Below, one piece after another: positions 53,778 to 62,837 of a DNA stretch of 64,000 nucleotides (positions are counted from its first letter, which is position 1; each line of letters begins with the position of its first letter). Both the position numbers and the translations under genes were made by a program. The notes beneath the pieces were generated by a model. The model saw only the letters and a program-made list of their open reading frames with translations. It had not been told where the DNA came from and searched no databases. Source of the DNA: CADCTQ01 sp963844325 (GTDB lineage: Bacteria > Bacteroidota > Bacteroidia > Cytophagales > 172606-1). The DNA lies in assembly GCA_963844325.1 (NCBI GenBank), contig CAWJNV010000002.1:6324001-6388000 (forward strand), in the 5' to 3' direction.

Positions 53778-55679
53778 ATGGCAGCACCTGCTCATAATTA
53801 TACCGAAGACAGCATTCGTTCGCTCGACTGGCGGGAGCACATCCGCCTGCGTCCCGGCATGTACATCGGCAAGCTCGGCGACGGCACTTCGCCCGACGAC
53901 GGCATCTACGTGCTGGTGAAGGAGGTGATCGACAACTCCATCGACGAACACATGATGGGCTTCGGCACCCGCATTGAACTAACCATTACCGACCACCGGG
54001 TGGTCGTGCGTGACTTTGGCCGGGGCATTCCCCTGGGCAAGGTGGTAGACTGCGTTTCCAAGATCAACACCGGGGGCAAGTACGACTCGGGAGCCTTCCA
54101 GAAGTCGGTGGGCCTCAACGGCGTGGGCACCAAGGCGGTCAATGCGCTTTCCAACTACTTCAAGGTGCAGTCGTTCCGCGACGGCAAGACCAAGCTGGCT
54201 GAGTTCAAGCAGGGCCAACTGGTGAAGGAGTCGCCCGAGCAGCCCACCAAGGAGCGCAACGGCACGCTGATGGTCTTCGAGCCGGATGATACGGTGTTCA
54301 AGCACTACAAGTTCAACTCGCTGTACCTGGAAGAGCAGATCTGGAACTACGCGTTCCTCAACGCCGGGCTTACCATCGTGTTCAACGACAAAAAGTACGT
54401 GTCGCAGAACGGCCTCAAGGACCTGCTCGAACGCAAGACCAACGCCGAGGAACTGCGCTACCCGATCATTCACCTGAAGGGGCCCGACATTGAACTGGCC
54501 CTCTCCCACGGCAACGCCTACGGCGAAGAGTACTATTCGTTCGTGAACGGCCAGTACACCACGCAGGGGGGTACGCACCTGGCGGCCTTCCGCGCCTCGG
54601 TAGCCAAAACCGTGATCGAATTTTTCAAGAAGCGCAAGAAAGACTTCGAAGCCTCCGACGTGCGGGCCTCGATCATCGGCGCCATTGCCGTGCGGGTGCA
54701 GGAGCCCGTGTTCGAGTCGCAGACCAAGACCAAGCTGGGTTCGCTCAACGTGGGTCCGGAAGGGCCGACGATGGGCACCTTCGTGAACGATTTCATCTCC
54801 AAGCACCTCGACAACTTCCTGCACGAGAACCCCAAGGTGGCCGAAGCCCTCGAAAAGCGGATCCAGCAGTCGGAACGGGAACGCAAGGAGATTGCCGGCA
54901 TCAAGAAACTCGCCAACGAACGGGCCAAGAAGGCCAGCATGCACAACAAGAAGCTGCGCGACTGCCGGGTGCACCTGCCCGACGTGAAAAACGAAAGGCA
55001 CCAGGACACCACGCTCTTCATCACCGAGGGCGATTCGGCCAGCGGTTCAATCACCAAGTCGCGCAACGTGGAACTGCAAGCCGTATTCAGCCTGCGGGGC
55101 AAGCCGCTCAACTGCTACGGCCTCACCAAGAAGGTGGTGTACGAAAACGAGGAGTTTAACCTGCTCCAGCACGCCCTCGACATCGAAGACGGCATCGAGA
55201 ACCTGCGTTACAACCAGATCGTAATCGCCACCGACGCCGACGTGGACGGCATGCACATCCGCCTGCTGATGCTCACGTTCTTCCTGCAATTCTTCCCCGA
55301 CCTGGTGCGGAACGGCCACCTGTTCATCCTCGAAACGCCGCTGTTCCGGGTGCGCAACAAGAAGCAGACGATCTACTGCTACACCGACGAGGAACGGCAG
55401 CGGGCCATTGCCAAGCTCGGCCCCAAGCCGGAAATCACCCGTTTCAAGGGGTTGGGCGAAATCTCGCCCGACGAGTTCGGCAAGTTCATCGGCGAAGATA
55501 TCAAGCTCAAGCCGGTGATCATGCACAAGGACACGTCCATCCCGGCGCTGTTGAGCTACTACATGGGCAAGAACACCCCCGACCGCCAGCGGTTCATCGT
55601 AGACAACCTGCGCATCGAGAAGGACATTGTGACCGAGGACCTGATTCCGGTGGACGTGGCCGAGGCGCTGGAGGCGTAG
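53778..55679 (+). CDS. parE: DNA topoisomerase IV subunit B (ParE-type)
   Basis: The 633-residue GHKL-ATPase/topoisomerase subunit shows KEVIDNSIDEH, DFGRGIPLGKV and NTGGKYDSGAF in the ATP site, a transducer domain, then the TOPRIM motifs TEGDSASGSI and DADVDGMHIR. ParC-type subunit 57791 is downstream, which supports ParE rather than GyrB. It decatenates chromosomes after replication. Confidence 0.93.
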   Translation: MAAPAHNYTEDSIRSLDWREHIRLRPGMYIGKLGDGTSPDDGIYVLVKEVIDNSIDEHMMGFGTRIELTITDHRVVVRDFGRGIPLGKVVDCVSKINTGGKYDSGAFQKSVGLNGVGTKAVNALSNYFKVQSFRDGKTKLAEFKQGQLVKESPEQPTKERNGTLMVFEPDDTVFKHYKFNSLYLEEQIWNYAFLNAGLTIVFNDKKYVSQNGLKDLLERKTNAEELRYPIIHLKGPDIELALSHGNAYGEEYYSFVNGQYTTQGGTHLAAFRASVAKTVIEFFKKRKKDFEASDVRASIIGAIAVRVQEPVFESQTKTKLGSLNVGPEGPTMGTFVNDFISKHLDNFLHENPKVAEALEKRIQQSERERKEIAGIKKLANERAKKASMHNKKLRDCRVHLPDVKNERHQDTTLFITEGDSASGSITKSRNVELQAVFSLRGKPLNCYGLTKKVVYENEEFNLLQHALDIEDGIENLRYNQIVIATDADVDGMHIRLLMLTFFLQFFPDLVRNGHLFILETPLFRVRNKKQTIYCYTDEERQRAIAKLGPKPEITRFKGLGEISPDEFGKFIGEDIKLKPVIMHKDTSIPALLSYYMGKNTPDRQRFIVDNLRIEKDIVTEDLIPVDVAEALEA

Positions 55680-55700
55680 GGAAAAGGGTCACGCCGATCA

Positions 55701-55783
55701 GGATCGGGTTTAAACCCGATCCTATGGATATTGAAACAAAGTACCAGGTTTGCTCTCATCAGGATCGGGTTTAAACCCGATCC
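55701..55783 (+). repeat. Paired-palindrome (GTTTAAAC) element C
   Basis: Two 22-bp palindromes (55701-55722 and 55762-55783; half-site GGATCGGGTTT) enclose a 39-bp core beginning TATGGATATT. An inverted relative is at 56486-56571, on the other side of the Uma2 gene. Relative to elements A and B the base pair A-T at position 5 is C-G on both sides. Confidence 0.92.
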
Positions 55784-55873
55784 CATTGATACAAGTCGAC
55801 TGAAGTTGTTTTTGCAGGGCCGGGAAAACCTTTCCGGGCTTTTGGCAATAAGAGGCTTTAAACGAGAAGAAGT

Positions 55874-56443
55874 ATGCTTACTACCCCAGCAACCATTACT
55901 GCCGCGGAGTACCTGGCCGCCGAACGCAAAAGCCCGGAACGCCACGAGTTTTTTAACGGACAGATCAGACCAACGACCGGTGCATCACGACCCCATAACC
56001 TTATTGCGAACAAACTATCACGTCTGCTGGGAAATGCGCTTGATGCGTTGGATTACGAAGTGTATCAAAGCGATATGCGGGTGCATAATCCTGTTTCAGA
56101 AAGTTACTCCTACCCCGATGTAGTCGTGGTAAAAGGAGCTCCACAACTTATAGATGATGAATTCGATACCCTGCTCAACCCGGCATTGATTATTGAAGTG
56201 CTTTCACCGGGCACGGAATCTTATGACCGGGGCGACAAGGCCCTTGCGTACCGGCAAATCCCTTCGTTGCGCGAATACGTGTTGGTAGCCCAGGACAAGG
56301 CAGTGGTCGAGCACTGGGTACGGCTGGAGGAAAACAAGTGGCAGGTGGAGCAGATAAAGGGGCTGGACGCAACGTTGCAGCTGCTGAACGGCACGTGTGA
56401 GATCAAACTGGCCGACGTGTACCGGAAAGTACTGCCCAGGTAG
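55874..56443 (+). CDS. Uma2 family endonuclease-like protein
   Basis: The 189-residue protein belongs to the restriction-endonuclease-like (PD-D/ExK) Uma2 family. Marks are TAAEYLAAERKSPERHEFFNGQI, SYPDVVVVKG (Asp), PALIIEVLSPGTESYDRGDK (Glu) and LREYVLVAQDK. Uma2 genes are highly copied in some Bacteroidota and cyanobacteria, and their role is unclear. Base composition is lower in GC than the flanking parE and pheA. It lies between inverted copies of a repeat element, suggesting a mobile cassette. Confidence 0.88.
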   Translation: MLTTPATITAAEYLAAERKSPERHEFFNGQIRPTTGASRPHNLIANKLSRLLGNALDALDYEVYQSDMRVHNPVSESYSYPDVVVVKGAPQLIDDEFDTLLNPALIIEVLSPGTESYDRGDKALAYRQIPSLREYVLVAQDKAVVEHWVRLEENKWQVEQIKGLDATLQLLNGTCEIKLADVYRKVLPR

Positions 56444-56485
56444 CACCAGGCAAGCAGGATGGGTGATCGGGATCGGGGTTTGGTG

Positions 56486-56571
56486 GGATCGGGTTTAAAC
56501 CCGATCCCGCTAAGGAGAGCAAACCCGGCACCTTGTTTTAATATCCATAGGATCGGGTTTAAACCCGATCC
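56486..56571 (-). repeat. Paired-palindrome (GTTTAAAC) element D (inverted)
   Basis: Palindromes at 56486-56507 and 56550-56571 enclose a 42-bp core. On the minus strand it reads like element C: TATGGATATT, then ACAAGGTGCCGGGTTTGCTC. Confidence 0.92.
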
Positions 56572-56608
56572 CACTATTATCCCATACCATACCCAATCCT
56601 TCCCCAGC

Positions 56609-57676
56609 ATGGACCTTAACCAACTCCGCCAGCAAATCGACGACCTCGACGCCCAACTGCTCCGCCTGCTCAATGAACGGATGAACGTGGTGAAAAAGGT
56701 GGGCGAACTCAAACGGGCCAACAAGGCGATCATCTACCGGCCCGAACGCGAGAAGTTCATCATCGACCGGCTGGCCGGGCTCAACGACGGGCTGCTCAAC
56801 CGCGCCGCCATTGAAGCCATCTTCCTGGAAATCTTCGCCGTGGCCCGCAACATCGAACTGCCCGAACGGGTTGCCTTCCTCGGCCCGGAAGGCTCCTTTA
56901 CCCACCAGGCGGCCGAAAGCCGGTTCGGGGCCATGAGCGAATACATGTCCCTGCCCAGCATCGGGTCGGTATTCGAGAGCGTAGACACGGAACGGGCCCG
57001 GTTCGGGGTAGTGCCCATCGAGAACAACCGCGAAGGCATCGTGTTCGAAACCATTGACCTGCTCTTTGAACTGGACCTGAAGATCGTGGCCGAGTTGCCG
57101 CTGGCCATCCACCACACGTTCGTGACCAAAGCCGAAAAGCTGAGCGACATCACCCGCATCTATTCCAAAGACATTGCCTTCCGGCAGTGCGCCAAGTTCC
57201 TGGGCGAATACTTTCAGAACCACCCCGTGGAACTGGTGCCGGTGGAATCGACTTCGAAGGCAGCCCGCATTGCGGCCACGGAACCGGCGTCGGCGGCCAT
57301 CTGTTCGCACATTGCCGCCAAGCTGTTTGAGGTGCCCGTACTCTTCAGCAACATCGAAGACAGCGACAGCAACCGGACCCGCTTCCTGATCATCAGCAAA
57401 GACTTCAAGAACGAAAGGAGCGGCAACGACAAAACCACCATCGTTGCCAAACTCGGCGACAAGCCCGGTTCGCTGGCCCGCTTCCTGCAACTGTTCGACG
57501 AGAAAAAGATCAACCTGACCAAGATCGAAAGCCGCCCGCTGCGGGAAGGCGAAGAGTTCCGGTCGTGGTTTTACATCGACTTTGAGGGCCACATCGACGA
57601 CGAAGGCGTGCAGGCCATCATGGAAGCGTACCGCGGCCAGGTCCGCTGGGCCGGCAGCTACACCAGGCTGACGTAA
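56609..57676 (+). CDS. pheA: Bifunctional chorismate mutase / prephenate dehydratase
   Basis: The 355-residue protein has three domains: AroQ-type chorismate mutase (1-85, LRQQIDDLDAQLLRLLNER), prephenate dehydratase (about 88-262, GPEGSFTHQAA and the Thr of NRTRFLIIS), and an ACT regulatory domain (about 275-350, GDKPGSLARFL and KIESRP). It leads to phenylpyruvate for phenylalanine and is probably feedback-inhibited through ACT. The ATG chosen is 37 bp after element D. Confidence 0.95.
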   Translation: MDLNQLRQQIDDLDAQLLRLLNERMNVVKKVGELKRANKAIIYRPEREKFIIDRLAGLNDGLLNRAAIEAIFLEIFAVARNIELPERVAFLGPEGSFTHQAAESRFGAMSEYMSLPSIGSVFESVDTERARFGVVPIENNREGIVFETIDLLFELDLKIVAELPLAIHHTFVTKAEKLSDITRIYSKDIAFRQCAKFLGEYFQNHPVELVPVESTSKAARIAATEPASAAICSHIAAKLFEVPVLFSNIEDSDSNRTRFLIISKDFKNERSGNDKTTIVAKLGDKPGSLARFLQLFDEKKINLTKIESRPLREGEEFRSWFYIDFEGHIDDEGVQAIMEAYRGQVRWAGSYTRLT

Positions 57677-57790
57677 TTCGATTGCCAGCGGAATGTAAAC
57701 GGAAAAATCATTGTTTGATTGGTTTAAGAATCAGCCGTTAGCGGCAACTGGTAAAGAGACGTAGTATCAATTTTCAATATCCAACCATAC

Positions 57791-60406
57791 ATGTCTGACG
57801 AGCACTTGGTAGACAAAGAGATTTTACACAATGCGGAAGTAATCTCCGGCATGTACGAAAACTGGTTCCTCGAATACGCTTCGTACGTAATCCTGGAACG
57901 GGCCGTTCCCGCCATGGAAGACGGCCTCAAGCCCGTACAACGCCGGATTCTGCACGCCATGAAAGAGATGGACGACGGCCGCTTCAACAAGGTCGCCAAC
58001 ATCATCGGGCAATCCATGCAGTACCACCCGCACGGCGACGCCTCCATTGGCGAGGCCATCGTGAACATGGGGCAGAAAAACCTGCTCATCGAAACGCAGG
58101 GCAACTGGGGCGACGTACGCACCGGCGACGGGGCCGCCGCCAGCCGGTACATTGAGGCCCGCCTGAGCAAGTTCGCCCTCGACGTGGTGTTCAACCCCGA
58201 CACCACCGAATGGCAGTTGTCGTACGACGGCCGCAAGAAAGAACCCGTGACCCTGCCGGTGAAGTTTCCGCTGCTGCTGGCGCAGGGCGTGGAAGGCATC
58301 GCCGTGGGCCTGGCCACCAAAATCCTGCCGCACAACTTCATCGAACTCATTGAGGCCTCGATTGACATTCTCAAGGGCAAGGAGGCCTACGTGGTGCCCG
58401 ACTTCATCACGGGCGGGCAGATCGACACGTCGGGCTACAACGGCGGGCAGCGCGGCGGCAAGGTACGCGTGCGGGCCCGCATCGAAGAACTCGACAAGAA
58501 GACGCTGGTGATCCGCGACGTACCCTACGGCGTCACCACCGAGCAGCTCAAGGAATCCATCGTGAAGGCCGGCGAGGCGGGCAAGATCAAGATCAAAAAG
58601 CCCGAAAAGGGCTCGCAGGCGGTGGAAGACAACACGGCGGCCGAGGTGGAAATCCAGGTGCACCTGGCCCCCGGCACCTCGCCCGACATCACCATCGACG
58701 CCCTGTACGCCTTTACGGATTGCGAAGTGTCCATCTCGCCCAACGCCTGCGTGATCGTGGAGGACAAGCCGCACTTCATGACGGTGAACGAAATCCTCCG
58801 GATTTCAACCTTCAACACGAAGGAGTTGCTGCGGCGCGAACTCGAAATCCGCAAGGCCGAACTGCTCGAAAGGCTGCTCTACGCGTCGCTCGAAAAAATC
58901 TTCATCGAGAACCGCATCTACCGCAAGATCGAGGAGTGCGAGACCTGGGAAGACGTGATCGTGACCATCGACAAGGGACTCAAGCCGTTCAAAAAGCAAT
59001 TCTACCGCGAGATCACCACGGATGACATCGTGCGGCTCACCGAGATCAAGATCAAGCGCATCTCCCGCTACGACGGCTTCAAGGCCGACGAACTGATGAA
59101 GCGTTTGCAGGAGGAACTGGCCGAAACCGAAGACAACCTCGCCAACCTGACCCGCTACGCCATTTCCTACTTCAAGGAACTGCTCAAGAAGTACGGCAAG
59201 GGCCGCGAACGGAAGACCGAACTCCGCTCGTTCAACACGATTGCGGCCTCGCAGGTGGCGGCGGCCAACCAGAAGCTGTTCCTCAACCGCAAGGACGGCT
59301 TCATCGGCTACGGCCTCAAGAAGGACGACAACACCGAGCAGATCGGCGAATGTTCGGACATTGACGACGTGATCGTGTTCCGCCGCGACGGCAAGTGCCT
59401 GGTCACCAAGATCCAGGACAAGGTGTTCGTGGGCAAGGACATCATCCACGCGGCCGTCTTCAAGAAGAACGACGAACGGATGGTGTACAACATGGCGTAC
59501 CTCGACGGCAAGACGGGCGTCTGCTACGTGAAACGCTTCCAGGTGACGGCCGTGACCCGCGACCGGGAGTACGAACTGGCCGGCAAGAACCCCGGCTCGA
59601 AGGTGCTGTACTTCTCGGCCAACCCCAACGCGGAAGCCGAAACGGTGACCGTGGGCCTTACGCCGGGCAGCAAGGCCAAGGCCAAGGTATACGACTTCGA
59701 CTTTGCCGACATCGACGTGAAGGGCCGCGATGCCCTCGGCAATATCCTCACCAAGTACCCGGTGAAGAAAGTGACCTTCAAGTCGGCGGGCACCTCCACG
59801 ATGGGCGGCCTCGACATCTGGTACGACGAAATCCTGGGCCGCCTCAACACCGACAAGCGGGGCCGCCACCTGGGCAACTTCGACGGCGAAGACCGCATCC
59901 TGGTGGTGTACCACACGGGCGAGTACGAACTGACCAACTACGAATTCACGAACCGCTACGAGCCCAAGGACATTGCGGTGATCGAGAAGTTCAACCCGGA
60001 GCGGGTGATTTCGGTGGTGCACTACGACGGGGCGGCGGGGCTGTTCTACGCCAAGCGGTTCAAGATCGAGCGGACCACGGTGGACAAGAAGTTCAGCTTC
60101 ATCGGCGAGACGAAGGGGTCGCGGATGGTGGTGGTGACCACGTCGCGGCAGCCGCAGGTGGAGATTACCACCAAAAAGGGCCGCGAGGAGGAAACGACCA
60201 CGTACGACCTCGACGTGATTACGGAGGTGCGCGGCTGGAAGGCCATGGGCCACAAATTGCCCGGCGACAAGATCACCAAGGTAAAGCTGCTGGCCTCGCG
60301 CATCGATGCCGACGTGGAATGGAAGATGAACGGGAACGGCAAGGCCAAGGACAAGGAAGACAAAGACGATGCCGACGAGAAGGGCGGGCAGATTAAAATG
60401 TTCTAA
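57791..60406 (+). CDS. parC: DNA topoisomerase IV subunit A (ParC-type)
   Basis: The 871-residue subunit has the breakage-reunion domain with catalytic Tyr in AASRYIEARLS and the QRDR-like HPHGDASIGEAI. Coiled-coil tower and a C-terminal beta-pinwheel follow, ending in a charged tail (KDKEDKDDADEKGG). It pairs with ParE to decatenate DNA. It is followed by a terminator. Confidence 0.93.
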   Translation: MSDEHLVDKEILHNAEVISGMYENWFLEYASYVILERAVPAMEDGLKPVQRRILHAMKEMDDGRFNKVANIIGQSMQYHPHGDASIGEAIVNMGQKNLLIETQGNWGDVRTGDGAAASRYIEARLSKFALDVVFNPDTTEWQLSYDGRKKEPVTLPVKFPLLLAQGVEGIAVGLATKILPHNFIELIEASIDILKGKEAYVVPDFITGGQIDTSGYNGGQRGGKVRVRARIEELDKKTLVIRDVPYGVTTEQLKESIVKAGEAGKIKIKKPEKGSQAVEDNTAAEVEIQVHLAPGTSPDITIDALYAFTDCEVSISPNACVIVEDKPHFMTVNEILRISTFNTKELLRRELEIRKAELLERLLYASLEKIFIENRIYRKIEECETWEDVIVTIDKGLKPFKKQFYREITTDDIVRLTEIKIKRISRYDGFKADELMKRLQEELAETEDNLANLTRYAISYFKELLKKYGKGRERKTELRSFNTIAASQVAAANQKLFLNRKDGFIGYGLKKDDNTEQIGECSDIDDVIVFRRDGKCLVTKIQDKVFVGKDIIHAAVFKKNDERMVYNMAYLDGKTGVCYVKRFQVTAVTRDREYELAGKNPGSKVLYFSANPNAEAETVTVGLTPGSKAKAKVYDFDFADIDVKGRDALGNILTKYPVKKVTFKSAGTSTMGGLDIWYDEILGRLNTDKRGRHLGNFDGEDRILVVYHTGEYELTNYEFTNRYEPKDIAVIEKFNPERVISVVHYDGAAGLFYAKRFKIERTTVDKKFSFIGETKGSRMVVVTTSRQPQVEITTKKGREEETTTYDLDVITEVRGWKAMGHKLPGDKITKVKLLASRIDADVEWKMNGNGKAKDKEDKDDADEKGGQIKMF

Positions 60407-60426
60407 GTGGCGGCTTTGGGTAAAAT

Positions 60427-60469
60427 AAAGATACGGGCCTTTTCCGGCGAGGAGAGGCCCGTATTTTTG
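60427..60469 (+). terminator. Rho-independent terminator after parC
   Basis: ATACGGGCC pairs with GGCCCGTAT around a 16-base loop, followed by TTTTT. Confidence 0.88.
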
Positions 60470-60595
60470 GTTTGTAGGGAAGGGTTGGAAACTGGGAATA
60501 GAGGTTTTAGGTATATTCACGCATCGGGAAAAACAAATAACACTTACTACATTGTAAAGGAAGTAAATGCGTATTGCGACACATACTCCCATGGG

Positions 60596-60674
60596 TGTCA
60601 TTCCCGAAGGGAATCTTCGTAGTGACAGGCATTGCCTGACGATAATTAAAAAGATTCCCGTCGGGAGTGACAGC
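60596..60674. repeat. GTCATTCCCGAAGGGAATC-type inverted repeat
   Basis: GTCATTCCCGAAGGGAATCTT pairs with AAGATTCCCGTCGGGAGTGAC around an inner palindrome CAGGCATTGCCTG. Blocks of this kind are dispersed repeats in many genomes. It lies at the edge of the AT-rich defence-like pair. Confidence 0.82.
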
Positions 60675-60740
60675 TAAAGGGAGCTAACTCGATATACCCT
60701 TTTAGTTAGTTTACAGTGTACTTACAACGAACCGTTTGAT

Positions 60741-62006
60741 ATGAGTGAAATCATCAGGATCAGCAACTTCGGAGGGATTAAGGAGATGGAGATGGAGTTG
60801 AAGCCTATCAATGTAATCATTGGTCCACAGGCTTCGGGGAAGAGTGTGACTGCCAAGTTGTTATATTTTTTCAAAAGCTTCTTCAACGAAATTTATAAAA
60901 GCATCTTGAATGGAGAAACAAAACGAGAACTTGACAACCGTCAAGCCGCCAAGTTTATCACGTATTTCCCAGTAGAATCATGGCCTGAAAAAGCATTCAA
61001 AATTGAATATATAATCGAAAACACGCTCTTCTCTATTGAAAAAAAGGCAGGCAGGTCAGTTAGTTTCATTTATCCTGAAAGCATAAAAAAAATCATCGAG
61101 AAGGCTCGTAATAGCTATAAAGACGAGATCGCGAATACAAAAGATTACCATGAAGATTTTCGCAACATAAGAACAGCAAGAAACAGGTTCCATTATATAT
61201 TCTATAATAGCATTAAAAAAAAAGTGTCAGAAAATATTTTTCTTGAGCAACTTTTCATTCCAGCAGGAAGAAGTTTCTTTGCAAATATACAGTCTAGTAT
61301 TTTTTCATTCTTGAGCAACAATCAATCTTTAGATCCATTCATTATTGAATTTGGTTCTTTTTATGAAAATTATAAACAGTATGGTCTTTTGTATGACGAC
61401 GGCAAAAAAAATACAAAAATTGGACCAGGGTTCAACTACATAATATCTCAGATACTCAATGGAAGGCATATTAGAGACAAGGAGAAAGACTTTCTTGTTC
61501 ATGAAGATAAAAGAAAAGTCAACTTATTAAATGCTTCCTCCGGGCAACAAGAGATTTTACCGTTGGTTATATCATTGAAAGCTCTAATAGAAGACAAACC
61601 TAAACAAGTAGGTTCAACAATTTATATTGAGGAACCTGAGGCACACATTTTTCCAGTAGCTCAGAAAAGGATTGTACAACTGCTTGCCAGGACCTTTAAT
61701 ACGAGTGGCAGCAATTTTCAAATAGTTGTCACTACTCATAGCCCATATATTCTTTCATCATTAAACAACTTAATGGAAGCTGGAAAGATACTACTTGAAA
61801 AAGAAGGTATGGAAGAAGAGCTAACAGGTATCATTCCAAAACAAGAAATCATTTTCCCCGATGACGTAGCCGCTTACTCCCTGGTCAACGGTGTAAAAAC
61901 GGACCTGATTGACCCTTCTACCAAACTTATTTCGCAAAATATTCTAGATTCTGTCTCGGATGAAATTTCAATTGAATTCGGCAAACTACTTGACCTCGAA
62001 TTTTAA
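60741..62006 (+). CDS. AAA/ABC-type ATPase (AAA_15/OLD-like)
   Basis: The 421-residue protein has an ABC-type P-loop GPQASGKS at 28-35, a signature-like SSGQQEILP near 263, Walker B/glutamate in TIYIEEPEAH near 297, and a switch His in TTHSPYILSSLNN near 333. The central insert is coiled-coil-rich. This is the layout of overcoming-lysogenization-defect and AAA_15 ATPases seen in several anti-phage systems, without the C-terminal TOPRIM nuclease. Base composition is markedly AT-rich. It is followed 2 bp later by a small gene, so the two form one unit. Confidence 0.88.
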   Translation: MSEIIRISNFGGIKEMEMELKPINVIIGPQASGKSVTAKLLYFFKSFFNEIYKSILNGETKRELDNRQAAKFITYFPVESWPEKAFKIEYIIENTLFSIEKKAGRSVSFIYPESIKKIIEKARNSYKDEIANTKDYHEDFRNIRTARNRFHYIFYNSIKKKVSENIFLEQLFIPAGRSFFANIQSSIFSFLSNNQSLDPFIIEFGSFYENYKQYGLLYDDGKKNTKIGPGFNYIISQILNGRHIRDKEKDFLVHEDKRKVNLLNASSGQQEILPLVISLKALIEDKPKQVGSTIYIEEPEAHIFPVAQKRIVQLLARTFNTSGSNFQIVVTTHSPYILSSLNNLMEAGKILLEKEGMEEELTGIIPKQEIIFPDDVAAYSLVNGVKTDLIDPSTKLISQNILDSVSDEISIEFGKLLDLEF

Positions 62007-62008
62007 AG

Positions 62009-62419
62009 ATGCGATTAAAAGCAGAATGCGTTGAGGAAGTAAACGATAATCGAATCGTTTTTAAGGAGAACAAGAGTAAGCTGACTTTAATCAACGATAG
62101 AAAGCTTAATTGCAAAAAGATAGAGGTTGACGGATGCCAAATCGTGGATGGTTTAAGGTGCGACTGCGCCTTGTTCAATGATGAAATCGAATATTACATT
62201 GAATTGAAGGGTCAGGACATAAAACATGCATTCAAGCAACTCATTGCAACCATAGAAAAGCTCAGCACTCAACCACAAAGGGCGCCCAAAATAAGCTTTG
62301 TCATTTGCACCAGAAGTCCGCTGGCTACGGCAGAAATACAGAACATGCAATTGAAGTTCAAGCGGGACTACAATTCGAAGTTATTGGTGAGGTCCAAGGA
62401 CTATGAACATTCCATTTGA
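62009..62419 (+). CDS. Small nuclease-like partner of the ATPase (D-x12-ELK)
   Basis: The 136-residue protein is a candidate restriction-endonuclease-fold member: Asp52 (CDCALF) is followed by Glu65 and Lys67 in YYIELKG, then a helix DIKHAFKQLIATIEKL, the usual PD-(D/E)xK order. An ICTRSPLATAEIQNMQLKFK segment follows. I do not recognise the family by name. It starts 2 bp after the ATPase stop. It may be the effector of a defence module; a purely structural role is possible. Confidence 0.72.
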   Translation: MRLKAECVEEVNDNRIVFKENKSKLTLINDRKLNCKKIEVDGCQIVDGLRCDCALFNDEIEYYIELKGQDIKHAFKQLIATIEKLSTQPQRAPKISFVICTRSPLATAEIQNMQLKFKRDYNSKLLVRSKDYEHSI

Positions 62420-62456
62420 GTCATTCAAGTGCTTCGTACAACGCGTACGTTTTAGG

Positions 62457-62729
62457 ATGGTAAAAATGGGCGTGCCCTTTTTCGTCCTGGTACTGCTGCT
62501 CGGCACGACCGGCTGCTGGCAAAAGAAACGGACCAATCAAGAACTGCTTATCGGCGATTGGATCAGCCTGGCGGATACGACGTACAACGTCCATTTTACC
62601 AAAACCAAATACCGGGTAAACGGAACCGAACTCTTTTACCACTGGCTGGCACCCGATTCCTTCGTTTGCTACGGGGAAGCGGCACTGGTCATTACCCGGT
62701 GCCCCGTTTTCCTTTCACCCCCCGTTTAA
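62457..62729 (+). CDS. Small lipoprotein, unknown, possibly shortened
   Basis: Starting at MVKMGVPFFVLVLLLGTTGC, the 90-residue product has a lipobox with Cys20. The mature part (NQELLIGDWISL, NVHFTKTKYRVNGTELFYHW) resembles lipocalin-like 'LIGxW' proteins, which are usually longer than this. The last 12 residues (TRCPVFLSPPV) look unlike the rest, so an indel near 62695 may have shortened it. Function unknown. Confidence 0.55.
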   Translation: MVKMGVPFFVLVLLLGTTGCWQKKRTNQELLIGDWISLADTTYNVHFTKTKYRVNGTELFYHWLAPDSFVCYGEAALVITRCPVFLSPPV

Positions 62730-62837
62730 GCGGCTTCGTACAGGATTTTTGACGGCTTAACATAAAACTAACATTGGAAACTTTGAAATCGCCCAAAGTT
62801 TCCGGAGTTTTGCAAGACCACTATTTCCCTGATTGGT

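Noticed and set aside
55874..56443. Uma2 as a transposase of the paired-palindrome elements
   Set aside because: Only one of the three element loci (55.7-56.6 kb) has an adjacent Uma2 gene, so a direct mobilising role is not supported.
60741..62006. RecF or SMC-like repair protein
   Set aside because: Length, insert and the small downstream partner fit AAA_15/OLD-type ATPases better, and no recF context is present.
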